Shown: one piece after another, positions 43,543 through 51,775 of the stretch
Layout of the letters: every line of letters starts with the position of its first letter
How positions within the stretch are numbered: the stretch's first letter is position 1
DNA from: RYN-230 sp963768945
Lineage (GTDB): Bacteria > Actinomycetota > Actinomycetes > Streptosporangiales > Streptosporangiaceae
Direction: 5' to 3'
Assembly: GCA_963768945.1 (NCBI GenBank)
Contig: CAVYJW010000003.1
Span: 1,550,001 to 1,614,000 of the forward strand
Length of the DNA stretch: 64,000 nt
Program-made: the position numbers and the translations under genes
Notes under the pieces: generated by a model
The model's input: only the letters and a program-made list of their open reading frames with translations
The model's database searches: none
Told to the model about the DNA's origin: nothing

Positions 43543-45438
43543 TCAGCTGCTTCCTGATGGGGAGTCGGATCCCCGGTTACCGCCGCCGCCCCCGGACTGG
43601 TCGGCCGCGGCCAGCCGGCCGTTGCCGTTGCCGTTGACCGGCTGGTCGGCGTCCGAGGAGGCGAGCGGCTCGACGAAGCCCGTGATCCCGCCGATCTCGG
43701 CGGCGCCGTCCGCCAGTTCGGCCGCGGACGGCTCGGTCGCGTGCAGGTACCGCTTGCCGCGCAGGGCGGAGGCGATGATGGCCACGGCCGTTGCGATGGC
43801 CGCGAAGGTGAACGCCAGGTGCAGGCCGCTGGCGAAGGGCTGCTCGATCAGCTTGGGGAAGAACGTCCGACCGGTGACGTAAGCCTGCTGGCTGGGGCTC
43901 AGGTGCTGCAGGGCCCCGGTCGGGCCGAGCAGTTCCTTGATCGGGTTGTAGCCGAGGAACGCCGAGAACAGGCTCCCGATCGGCGGCTCGTTCGCGACCA
44001 CGTGCGCTGCGGACGGCGCGACGCCCGCGTTGACCAGGCCCTTGTAGAGGTGCGAGGGCAGGTTGGCGGCCAGTCCGAGCGTCACGATGGTGAAGAACAG
44101 GCCCATGGACAGCACAGTGGCCGAGTTCTGGAAGGTGTTGACCATTCCGGCGCCGGCGCCGCGCTGGTCGGGCGGCAGGCTGTTCATGACCGCGGCCTGG
44201 TTGGGCGAGAAGAACAGGCCCATGCCCACCGCGAACAGGAAGATCAGCACCGCGAACCAGATGTAGCTGAAGTTGATCGGCAGCAGTTCCAGCAGCAGGA
44301 ACGCGACGCCGGAGACGATCAGGCCGGCCGTGGCGAACAGCCGGGCCCCGAAGCGGTCGGACAGGATGCCGGCCAGCGGCCCGACGATGAGGAAGCCGAG
44401 CGTCAGCGGGACCATGGCGATGCCCGCCCACAGCGGGGTCTGGCTGAAGCTGTAGCCGTGCTGCGGCAGCCAGATGCCCTGCAGCCAGATGATCAGCATG
44501 AACTGGATACCGCCGCGGCCGAGGGCAGCGAGCAGGCCGGCGACGTTCCCGGCGCTGAACGCGCGGATCCTGAACAGGTTCAGCCGGAACATGGGCTGCT
44601 CGACCTTGGTCTCCACCCAGGCGAACAGGATCAGCACCGCGATCCCGCCGAAGATGGCGGCCAGCACGTAGGGGTTGCTCCATCCGGTGGGGTGCCCGCC
44701 GTAGGGCAGCAGCGAGTACACGATGCCGACCAGCACCGAGATCAGGCCGATCGCGAACAGGGCGTTGCCCAGCCAGTCGATCTTGGCTGGGATGCGGATC
44801 CCGTTGTCACGCAGCATGAGGTAGGCCCAGACCGTGCCGAACAGGCCGAACGGGACCGAGACCAGGAAGACCAGGTGCCACTCGATCGGGGCGAGCACGC
44901 CGCCCAGCAGCAGCCCGAGGAATGAGCCGCTCACCGCGGCGATGCCGTTGATCCCCATCGCCTTGCCCCGCTCATTCTGCGGGAACGCGTCGGTCAGGAT
45001 CGCGGTCGAGTTGGCGAACAGGAAGGCGCCGCCGACCCCCTGGAAGACTCGCATGATGATGATCCACAACGCGCCGGGGACCCCGGTAAGCCAGGTCACC
45101 GACAGCAGGATCGAGAAGAGCGTGAATACGGCAAAGCCCAGGTTGTACATCTTGACCCGGCCGTAGATATCCCCGATCCGGCCGAAGCTGACCACCAGCA
45201 CCGCCGTGACCAGCAGGAAGCCCATGAACACCCAGAGGAAGTACGAGGTGTTCGAGGGGACCAGCGGGTTCAGCTTGATGCCCCGGAACAGGGCCGGCAA
45301 CGAGATCAGCAAGATCGACTGGTTGATCGTGACCATCAAGATCCCGAGCGTGGTGTTCGACAGCGCGATCCACTTGTAGTGGACGCCCCGCTCGTCTGCG
45401 GCTGAGGGCGCGGCCTGCGCTTGTCCTGCCACCGGCAT
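43543..45438 (-). CDS. MFS exporter, DHA2 family (14-helix EmrB/QacA type)
   Basis: 631 residues, about 14 transmembrane helices. Typical motifs are GRIGDIYGRVKMYNLG (motif A), an acidic-free first helix SNTTLGILMVTINQSILLISLPALFRGI, and the motif-C-like GINGIAAVSGSFLGLLLGG. A cytoplasmic hydrophilic tail follows residue 560. It probably exports a drug or metabolite by proton antiport. Start ATG 45438 has AAGGAG upstream. It is a paralogue of the exporter at 61940-63846, sharing the YKWIALSNTTL opening and GIKLxPLxP phrases. Confidence 0.9.
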   Translation of the reverse strand: MPVAGQAQAAPSAADERGVHYKWIALSNTTLGILMVTINQSILLISLPALFRGIKLNPLVPSNTSYFLWVFMGFLLVTAVLVVSFGRIGDIYGRVKMYNLGFAVFTLFSILLSVTWLTGVPGALWIIIMRVFQGVGGAFLFANSTAILTDAFPQNERGKAMGINGIAAVSGSFLGLLLGGVLAPIEWHLVFLVSVPFGLFGTVWAYLMLRDNGIRIPAKIDWLGNALFAIGLISVLVGIVYSLLPYGGHPTGWSNPYVLAAIFGGIAVLILFAWVETKVEQPMFRLNLFRIRAFSAGNVAGLLAALGRGGIQFMLIIWLQGIWLPQHGYSFSQTPLWAGIAMVPLTLGFLIVGPLAGILSDRFGARLFATAGLIVSGVAFLLLELLPINFSYIWFAVLIFLFAVGMGLFFSPNQAAVMNSLPPDQRGAGAGMVNTFQNSATVLSMGLFFTIVTLGLAANLPSHLYKGLVNAGVAPSAAHVVANEPPIGSLFSAFLGYNPIKELLGPTGALQHLSPSQQAYVTGRTFFPKLIEQPFASGLHLAFTFAAIATAVAIIASALRGKRYLHATEPSAAELADGAAEIGGITGFVEPLASSDADQPVNGNGNGRLAAADQSGGGGGNRGSDSPSGSS

Positions 45439-45555
45439 TAATTCTCCTTGCTGAGGGGGCGGTGACCCGAAGCCTGCTGAGGTGCTGAGCCGCCGGGGCT
45501 GAGGACCCTGGGTTACGGCCGGGCCGCCCGGCATCTCTACGAGCATACCGCGCCT

Positions 45556-45569
45556 TGACGTTAACGTCA
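45556..45569 (-). promoter_or_regulatory. Perfect 14-bp dyad in the MFS-merR promoter
   Basis: TGACGTTAACGTCA is perfectly symmetrical. On the leftward strand CTGACG (inside it) is followed after 17 bases by TATGCT, a plausible -35/-10 pair, so the dyad overlaps the -35 and the spacer, where MerR-family regulators bind. The transcript would start about 95 bases before the exporter gene. Confidence 0.65.
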
Positions 45570-45739
45570 GAGTCGGTTCCGCCCGGGGGGTTCCGGCCCG
45601 GGGGTTCCGGCCCGGCTGGGCCGGGGTTCGGGCCCGGCCGCGTCGGGGCTTCGGGCCCGGGCCGCGCCGGGCGGCTGTGGTGTCGCCGGAATGACATCTG
45701 TGCCGCATCCACGTGGTCCGGGCCGGGCCGGCGGGCTGG

Positions 45740-46864
45740 TCAGAGGAGGGTGAGCTGTTCTTGTGCGGGCTCGGCGGGCGCCGCCGGCGAGGCGGTGCGC
45801 CAGGTGCGCTGGTTGGGCGGCGGGCTGCCGCGGCCCACCTGGTAGCGCGCCGCGAGCTCGCGGACCTGCTCGGCGATCCGCTGCTGGTAGTCCGTGGGCG
45901 CATAGGCCCCGCGACCGTACAGTCCCCGGTAGCGGGGGACCAGGTCGGGATGGTGCTCGCCCAGCCAGGCCAGGAACCACTCGCGCGCCCCGGGCCGCAG
46001 GTGCAGCACGATCGGGCTGACGTGGGTGGCACCGGACTCGGCGATCTGCCGGACGGTGGACTCCAGCTGGGCGGGGGAGTCGGACAGGAACGGCACGACC
46101 GGGCCCATCAGCACGCCGCAGCGCAGCCCGTGCTCGCTGAGCGTGCTGCACACGCCCAGCCGGCGCCGGGGGCTGGGCGTGCCCGGCTCCAGGGCCCGCC
46201 ACAGTCCCTCGTCCGCGCAGCCGACCGACACGCTGAGCCCGACATCGGTGACCTCAGCGGACGCGAGCAGCAGGTCGAGGTCGCGGAGGATCAGCGTGCC
46301 CTTGGTCAGGATGGAGTACGGGTTGCGGGCGTCCAGCAGGGCCTGGAGGATCCCCGGCATCAGCCGGTACTTGCCCTCGGCCCGCTGGTAGACGTCCACG
46401 TTGGTGCCCATGGCGATGTGCTCGCCCTGCCACTTGCGCGCGCTGAGTTCCTTGCGGACCAGGGCCGGGGCGTTGACCTTGACCACGATCTTCGAGTCGA
46501 AGTCATGCCCGGCGTCCAGGTCCAGGTAGGTGTGCGAGTTGCGCGCGAAGCAATAACGGCACGCATGGCTACATCCTCGATAGGGATTAATGGTCCACCG
46601 GAACGGGACGCGGGACGAGTCGGGCACCCGGTTGATCACGCTGCGGGCATGTACCTCGAAGAACGTCATGCCGCGGAAGCCCGGGGTGTCAAAGGACCTG
46701 GTGATGGCGCCCCGCTCGAACAGCGCGGGCGCGGCCGGGCCCGCGCTGCCGCCGGGGGCGTGCGGGGAGCCGGGGCCGCCGGGGGCGTCGGGGGCGTGCG
46801 GGGAGCCGGGGCCGCCGGGGGCGTCCGGCTGAATCCGCAGCTCGTTCCATCGCATGAACGCCAT
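45740..46864 (-). CDS. Rv2578c-type radical SAM protein
   Basis: 374 residues. The 4Fe-4S motif CSHACRYC (CX3CX2C) follows WTINPYRG, as in the Rv2578c family of actinobacterial radical SAM proteins. The barrel continues with NVDVYQRAEGKYRLMPGIL, YSILTKGTLILRDLDLL and SVSVGCADEGLWRALEPGTPSP. The N terminus carries a duplicated 12-residue unit (PDAPGGPGSPHA) from a 36-bp tandem repeat. Function not established; related SPL-like proteins have been suggested. Starts at ATG 46864 or 46855, neither with a good ribosome-binding site. Confidence 0.88.
   Translation of the reverse strand: MAFMRWNELRIQPDAPGGPGSPHAPDAPGGPGSPHAPGGSAGPAAPALFERGAITRSFDTPGFRGMTFFEVHARSVINRVPDSSRVPFRWTINPYRGCSHACRYCFARNSHTYLDLDAGHDFDSKIVVKVNAPALVRKELSARKWQGEHIAMGTNVDVYQRAEGKYRLMPGILQALLDARNPYSILTKGTLILRDLDLLLASAEVTDVGLSVSVGCADEGLWRALEPGTPSPRRRLGVCSTLSEHGLRCGVLMGPVVPFLSDSPAQLESTVRQIAESGATHVSPIVLHLRPGAREWFLAWLGEHHPDLVPRYRGLYGRGAYAPTDYQQRIAEQVRELAARYQVGRGSPPPNQRTWRTASPAAPAEPAQEQLTLL
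46754..46825. repeat. 36-bp in-frame tandem repeat in the radical SAM gene
   Basis: GGGGGCGTGCGGGGAGCC recurs at 46754 and 46790 within a 36-base unit. It encodes two copies of a Pro/Gly-rich segment near the N terminus, outside the catalytic domain. Confidence 0.8.
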
Positions 46865-47080
46865 TCTAGAATTTTAGTTCGACACTGGCAAACCTGATCG
46901 ATCATCTCTTCGATTGCCGTCTGCTGCGCCGGGCGCGAAGCTGGGACCAGCGTCTCCCGCCGAGCAGCAGTCAGGAAGTTCGCAAAGCCGGTACAGCACC
47001 GGGAACTACGGCTAACGATCTTGCGGTGGGGGATAGTAAGAGAAAGTTCCCACCGGCCCGGCGGGGTGGAGGTAGCCCTT

Positions 47081-47581
47081 ATGGCGCTATCCATGGATGA
47101 GCAACGCATCCTGGATCAGATTGAGCGCGGCCTCGCCAGCGCCGACCCGGCGCTCGCCACGAGGATGTCCTCGTTCGGCGCGCCGCGCCGGATCACGGCC
47201 TTGCGCATGCGCCGGCTGCGGCTGGTGGCCTCGCTGATGACACTCCTGGTCGTGGCCTCAGTATCGGTGGTGGTGTACGCGCTGGTTCCCTTTCGCACCG
47301 TGGCGGACCGGCACGCAGGCATCAAGGCCAGCACGTCGCCCGTGCACCCGGCGATGACCACGCCGTCCCATCCGGCGGCCCAGTCCCAGCAGGCCCAGTC
47401 CCAGCCGACACGCTCGTCAGCGGCGGCCAGTGTCGCCCCGGCGATCGCGTCTCCCGCGAGTACAGCCCTTGGCAGCTCAGTGCCCGCGAACGCCACGGCC
47501 AGCCAGGAGCCCAGCACCCACGCGGGCAGTTCGGCCAGCCCGGCCGGGCATCAGCAGGCCCGGGGCACCCCCGCCCAGTAA
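47081..47581 (+). CDS. DUF3040 domain membrane protein
   Basis: 166 residues. The opening MALSMDEQRILDQIERGLASADPALATRM matches the N-terminal amphipathic motif of DUF3040, found next to one or two membrane helices in actinobacteria. Here a single helix follows (LVASLMTLLVVASVSVVVYALVPF), and then a long Ser/Ala/Pro/Gln tail (90-166), probably extracytoplasmic and disordered. ATG 47081 has GGAGG 9 bases upstream. Function unknown. Confidence 0.82.
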   Translation: MALSMDEQRILDQIERGLASADPALATRMSSFGAPRRITALRMRRLRLVASLMTLLVVASVSVVVYALVPFRTVADRHAGIKASTSPVHPAMTTPSHPAAQSQQAQSQPTRSSAAASVAPAIASPASTALGSSVPANATASQEPSTHAGSSASPAGHQQARGTPAQ

Positions 47582-47603
47582 GCCCTGCGATCCGCCAGGC
47601 CGG

Positions 47604-48107
47604 TCAGTTCTCGCGCCAGAACTGCAACAGGTACTGCTCCAGCCCTTCGAGGTTCTTCCTGGCCTGCTGGAACTCGTCGCTGAGCGGATCGACGCCGCGG
47701 TCGAACATCTCCTCGTAGAGCCGCATGACCTCGCGCCGGTTGCGGGCATAGACGCGGACCACGTAATCGCCGACACCGCCCGCCAGGGTCAGGCCATCCA
47801 CCGCGCGGCCCGCCGACCCCATGTCCACGGTGAGCTGGCCGCGCAGGTAGAGGCTGCCCTTCGCCTCGTCCTCCCAGGCGTCTCCGAACGCCGGGGGAGC
47901 GGTGTCCCACTCCTCAAGCGTGAGCCGGACGCCGATGTGCTCCTGCATGCTGCCCACCCACAGCTGCTCCCGGTTCACGCTCACCAGCGTGCCGACCGGA
48001 GCCAGCGGGCCGCCCGGAGCGTCCGGGTCCACGGTCGAGTCGTGCACCCGGAACATCCGGCGGTCCGGGAAGACAGGCATTTCCAGCCGGATCAAGCGTC
48101 GGCTCAT
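47604..48107 (-). CDS. Hypothetical protein of 167 residues
   Basis: Not recognised. It is mainly beta-strand in the first two thirds (IRLEMPVFPDRRMFRVHDSTVDPD; TLVSVNREQLWVGSMQEHIGVRLTLEEWD; GLTLAGGVGDYVVRVYARNR), with a helical C terminus (VMRLYEEMFDRGVDPLSDEFQQARKNLEGLEQYLLQFW). The start ATG 48107 is supported by a GGGGGG ribosome-binding site, itself preceded by an A8 run on this strand. That A8-G6 tract is exceptional in this G+C-rich window and is prone to slippage. It is the last gene of the leftward series, beyond the G/C repeat block. Confidence 0.7.
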   Translation of the reverse strand: MSRRLIRLEMPVFPDRRMFRVHDSTVDPDAPGGPLAPVGTLVSVNREQLWVGSMQEHIGVRLTLEEWDTAPPAFGDAWEDEAKGSLYLRGQLTVDMGSAGRAVDGLTLAGGVGDYVVRVYARNRREVMRLYEEMFDRGVDPLSDEFQQARKNLEGLEQYLLQFWREN

Positions 48108-48214
48108 GTGTCCCCCCTTTTTTTTGGCCCGGAGCGGCTCCCAAATGAATAGCATGCCCGAGCAAGGGCGGCTTGGCCTGCTTTCGCTAACAAACTTAGC
48201 GAAAGTAGCGCTCC

Positions 48215-48568
48215 GTGATCACGGGGCGGGGCGGGCCGGGCGAAGGGCCGCGGGGCGGGCCGGCGACAAAGCCGCAGGCCGGGCCAGGACAAAGCCGGGG
48301 CCGGGCCGGGCGTAAAGGCCGCGGGGCGGGCCGGGGCCGGGCAATAGGGCCGCGGGCCGGGCCGGGCGTAAAGGCCGCGGGGCGGGCCGGGGCCGGGCCG
48401 GGCGTAAAGGCGCGGGGTAGGCCGGGGCCGGGCGTAAAGGCCGCGGGGCGGGCCGGGGCCGGGCCGGGCGTAAAGGCGCGGGGTAGGCCGGGGCCGGGCG
48501 TAAAGGCCGCGGGGTAGGCCGGGGACGGGCAATGGGCCGCGGGCCGGGCAATGGGGCCGCGGGCCGGA
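48215..48568. repeat. Higher-order G/C-rich tandem repeat downstream of the ParA-like gene
   Basis: CGTAAAGG occurs at 48311, 48367, 48403, 48433, 48469 and 48499. From 48367 the spacings alternate 36 and 30, giving a 66-base higher-order unit repeated twice, made of CGGGCGTAAAGGC and GGGGCCGGGCC-type blocks. The edges hold decayed copies, with GGGCAAT replacing the A-rich core. About 85-90% G+C, with no credible coding. It fills the gap between the ParA-like gene and the 47604-48107 gene. Confidence 0.8.
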
Positions 48569-49312
48569 TCAGAGCAGGCGGTCCCGCACTTCCGCCCACA
48601 GCGCCTGATAGGACTGGGCGGCCCGGCTGTGCGGCGCGAACGCCCCCACCGGGGCGCGTTCCACGGACATCCGCTCGATCTGCGACAGCGCCGGGATGGT
48701 GGCGGTGGCCACGTCGCCGCGCTCGGCCGGCAGCCGCTCGGCGATCTCACGGTGCAGCCGCTTCCGCTGGTCGATCATGGAGAAGAACGCGAGCACCTCG
48801 GGCCGCTGCCCGTCCAGGCCGCCGATGAAGTCAGTGAGCTGGTCGAGGGTGCGCAGCGACAAGACCGTTGGGATAAGCGGGACCAGCAGGCTGTCGGCGG
48901 CCTGCAGGACGCTCTCCGACAGGAGCGAGATCCCCGGCGGGCAGTCGAGGAAGATCACGTCGTACTCGTCGCTCAGCGGGGCGAGGAGCCGGGCGATCCG
49001 CCGGGTCGGCCTCTTGGTCGCCCCCAGGACCAGATCCAGGTTCCGGTAGGTGAAGTCGGCCGGGAGCAGGTCGAGATCGGCGAAGTCGGTGCCCTTGATC
49101 GAGTCGTCGATCTCCCGGCTGCCCCTGATCAGCGCCTTGCCGCCGCCCTTGACCCGGGGCCGGATCCGGAACAGGAAGCTGGCGGCCGCCTGCGGGTCCA
49201 GGTCCCAGAGCAGCACGCGCAGCCCATCCTGGGCGGCCAGGTAGCTGAGGTTGACCGCGGTGGACGTCTTCCCGACGCCACCCTTGATGTTGTACGTGGC
49301 CAGTATCTTCAT
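48569..49312 (-). CDS. ParA/MinD-family ATPase
   Basis: 247 residues. The deviant Walker A is YNIKGGVGKTSTAVNLSYL with the signature lysine KGGVGKT, the second Walker segment is LLWDLDPQAAASF, and Walker B is DVIFLDCPPGISLLS. Such ATPases position DNA or protein cargo by nucleoid-bound gradients. There is no ParB gene nearby. Its ATG overlaps the stop of the upstream CYTH/CHAD gene (ATGA), so the two proteins are made in a fixed ratio. I infer the CHAD protein is its cargo partner. Confidence 0.88.
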   Translation of the reverse strand: MKILATYNIKGGVGKTSTAVNLSYLAAQDGLRVLLWDLDPQAAASFLFRIRPRVKGGGKALIRGSREIDDSIKGTDFADLDLLPADFTYRNLDLVLGATKRPTRRIARLLAPLSDEYDVIFLDCPPGISLLSESVLQAADSLLVPLIPTVLSLRTLDQLTDFIGGLDGQRPEVLAFFSMIDQRKRLHREIAERLPAERGDVATATIPALSQIERMSVERAPVGAFAPHSRAAQSYQALWAEVRDRLL

Positions 49313-50901
49313 TGGCCCGCCCCGCCGGTCTCGGCGGCGCTCTCGGTCAGTTCCTGGAACCTGCCCTCGCTGGCCGGGCTGGCGAATTCGCCGAAGCGCT
49401 CGGCGAACTCGGCGCGGGCCTGGAGCTGGGCACGGCCGATCCCCCCGGCCAGTTCGCCCATCGCCAGCAGGGCGGTGGCGGGCACGGGGTTGGCGGACAG
49501 GGCACGGTCGGCCATCATCTGGTCGGCGAACTCCCGAATCTCCTCCTGCTGCACCTGGCGATCCTGGAACTCCCCGAGGCAATCCTGCAAGCCCTTGAGG
49601 TCCTTCAGCGCGCGCTGGTACGCCTGCGGGTCGAACAGCGAGGCGAAGATCTCCAGCAGGTAGCGCAGCTCCTTGCATCGCTTCCGCAAGTCATGCAGCT
49701 GCTCCGCGGGCGAGTCCGTGCTGATCGCCCGGCCCTGGCGCAGCACCCGCCGGTGGGCACGGCGAAGCCGCCTGGTAGCCAGGCCCGCGGCACGCTCGCC
49801 GGCCTTCGGCACGGCGAGCGCGGTGAGTGCGCCGCGCCATTCGCAGGCCAGCCGCGAGAAGCGCGCGGACCGCAGCCCGCGCGCCAGCGCGCGCTGCTCG
49901 ATGACCCGGCGCCGGGCCAGGTACGCGTGGAAGGGCTCGAGCTCGGCTGGCGTGGCAGACACCAGGGCTTCGGCCATCTCGTCGTAGCTCAGCAGGTAAA
50001 CGTCGAGATCCCGGGTGGGCGTGGTCAGGTCACCCAGCCACTTGAACTCGGTGCGGAACCCGGCGGGCAGGCCGGCGGGCAGCACGTCGCCGGCGAGCTT
50101 GAGCGCGGACCGGGTCCGCCGGACCGAGACCCGCAGATCATGCAGGAACTCGGTATCGATGTCCCGGATGGTGCCGGCCACGTTGGCCTCGAGGGTGTCC
50201 AGCAGCTGCAGCAAGACGGCCTGGAGGGCGGCCCGGGCGGGCATGCCGGGGCTGAGGCGGACACTGACCTTGTTGCTGTACGCCTCGGCGCGCTGGCCTG
50301 CGGCGGCGAGGGCCGCGTCCAGCGGGCGCCCCGGGTGGCCATCGAACCCGGCCCCGGCGGCGAGCAGCTCGCCGACCCGCTGGGCCTGGGCCTGGTATCC
50401 GCGGACCGGGGTCACCCGGAGCCGGGCCGGCAGCTCGGCTGCCGCCGGCTGGTTCACCGTGGTCCGGTCGATCCTGATCCAGGCGATCGTCTTCGTGTCG
50501 GGGTTGAGCACCCGGAGATCCTCGACGGCGCTGGTGGCCCGGGCGGCGGCCAGCAGGGCCCGGATCCCGGCTATCGGGCGGATCACCGCGGTCACGGGGC
50601 CGGGCGGCAGGTCCTGGACCATGGCCGGCCAGCTCAGCCGCCCGGCGGGCTGGGTGACCTGGTCCCCGGCCGCGGTGGCCAGCACCAGCTCGGCCGGGCG
50701 CGGGCCGGTCACGTACTCCAGGGTGAACCCGGCCCGGTGCAGCCGCCAGTCGAACGTATCCAGCCAGGTCCGGTGCACGGTGCGCGGCCGCCCGTTGGGG
50801 CTCAGCGTGAACCGGGGCGCCAGCGCGGCCAGCACGTCACCTTCGCTGGGCAGCGCAGCACCGCTGGCCGCCAGCTCGGCAACATGCGAAAACGTTTGCA
50901 C
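49309..50901 (-). CDS. CYTH and CHAD domain protein
   Basis: 530 residues. Residues 1-210 form a CYTH-like barrel (HRTWLDTFDWRLHRAGFTLEYV) lacking the catalytic ExExK motif at its start, so it is probably not a triphosphatase. Residues 220-500 are a CHAD domain with its conserved basic/His helices: DTEFLHDLRVSVRRTRSALKL in the first half and EQLHDLRKRCKELRYLLEIF in the second. CHAD proteins bind polyphosphate and, in several bacteria, locate to polyphosphate granules. Starts at GTG 50901. Confidence 0.88.
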   Translation of the reverse strand: MQTFSHVAELAASGAALPSEGDVLAALAPRFTLSPNGRPRTVHRTWLDTFDWRLHRAGFTLEYVTGPRPAELVLATAAGDQVTQPAGRLSWPAMVQDLPPGPVTAVIRPIAGIRALLAAARATSAVEDLRVLNPDTKTIAWIRIDRTTVNQPAAAELPARLRVTPVRGYQAQAQRVGELLAAGAGFDGHPGRPLDAALAAAGQRAEAYSNKVSVRLSPGMPARAALQAVLLQLLDTLEANVAGTIRDIDTEFLHDLRVSVRRTRSALKLAGDVLPAGLPAGFRTEFKWLGDLTTPTRDLDVYLLSYDEMAEALVSATPAELEPFHAYLARRRVIEQRALARGLRSARFSRLACEWRGALTALAVPKAGERAAGLATRRLRRAHRRVLRQGRAISTDSPAEQLHDLRKRCKELRYLLEIFASLFDPQAYQRALKDLKGLQDCLGEFQDRQVQQEEIREFADQMMADRALSANPVPATALLAMGELAGGIGRAQLQARAEFAERFGEFASPASEGRFQELTESAAETGGAGQ

Positions 50902-50976
50902 CGGGAACCTCTGCTCGGTCAGAGAGATAAGGACGCGGCGCGGGGCGAGCCGACGATCTTCCCGGGATCAGTCTAG

Positions 50977-51651
50977 CTAGCGGCGGTCAGTCCGCTCCTG
51001 GTAAGCGGCGGCGTATCCCGCATCGTGTCCGGAGCCAGCCGGGCCCCGCTCCGCATCGTGTCCGGAGCCAGCCGGGCCCCGCCCGGCGGGCACCGCCCCC
51101 CGGGCCGGCACCGAGGGGATGATCAGCGTCCCCTCGGAGGTCACGCGGGTCTTCGGATCAGGCAGGCCGTCCGCTGCGCCGCTGGCGGGCATGCTCAGCG
51201 TGCTCTCGGCCGGGCGCGCCGGCTCCGCGGCTGCTCGCTCGGCTCCGTCGGCTGGAACCGGGGCGGGATCCGCCTCGGCCACAGCCTGGCCGGCTGGCGC
51301 GGCCGGGATGGCGTCGTCCGTCTCCTCCGCCGCCGGGCCCTCCTTCGCGTGGGCCGCTTCCGGCGCCGCTTCGGGGGACGCTTCATTCTCTGCCGCGTTC
51401 CCCGGCCCCGGCATGCCGGGCAGCGTCAGCGGGGGCCGCTTGATCGCGGGCATGACGGAGGTCAGCTCCGCGCTGGCCCGCACCCTGGCCCGCTTCCGCT
51501 GCTGTTCTTTATCGATCTTCGCGGCGGCCGCGTCCAGCCGCTCGTTCATCCCGGCCATCTGGCGGGCCCGGACCCGGAGCTTGCGGGCCCGGTCTGCCGC
51601 GTAAAGCAGCACGACAACCACGGCAACGACGACAATGAACAGCTCAGCCAT
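50977..51651 (-). CDS. Membrane-anchored coiled-coil protein with disordered tail
   Basis: 224 residues. A single N-terminal helix (AELFIVVVAVVVVLLYAADRA) is followed by a basic coiled coil (RVRARQMAGMNERLDAAAAKIDKEQQRKRARVRA) and then about 150 residues of Ala/Pro/Glu-rich sequence. A short conserved-looking patch TRVTSEGTLIIPSVPARG lies near the end, and a duplicated GPAGSGHDA unit (33-bp repeat at 51020-51085) follows it. No family recognised. Same strand as, and 75 bases upstream of, the CHAD gene. Confidence 0.65.
   Translation of the reverse strand: MAELFIVVVAVVVVLLYAADRARKLRVRARQMAGMNERLDAAAAKIDKEQQRKRARVRASAELTSVMPAIKRPPLTLPGMPGPGNAAENEASPEAAPEAAHAKEGPAAEETDDAIPAAPAGQAVAEADPAPVPADGAERAAAEPARPAESTLSMPASGAADGLPDPKTRVTSEGTLIIPSVPARGAVPAGRGPAGSGHDAERGPAGSGHDAGYAAAYQERTDRR
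51020..51085. repeat. 33-bp in-frame tandem repeat
   Basis: GCATCGTGTCCGGAGCCAGC begins at 51020 and again at 51053, within two nearly identical 33-base units. They add eleven residues (GPAGSGHDA...) to the C-terminal tail of the coiled-coil protein. Confidence 0.85.
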
Positions 51652-51775
51652 GTATCACGCCATCACTGGAAGGGCTTGCGGGGTTACCACCCAGCCTATG
51701 CCAGGGGCGCCCCTGCCCTCGTGGCTCCCGGCCCTGGTGTCGGCGTAGATCAGGCATAGTCACGGTAAAGCGGAA

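Noticed and set aside
48215..48568. CRISPR-like array
   Set aside because: Repeat spacing is regular, but the intervening sequences are themselves repeats, not unique spacers, and no cas genes are present.
48104..48750. Overlapping Arg/Pro/Gly open frames in the repeat block
   Set aside because: Generated by the G/C-rich repeat units in all frames; no start signals and no domain content.
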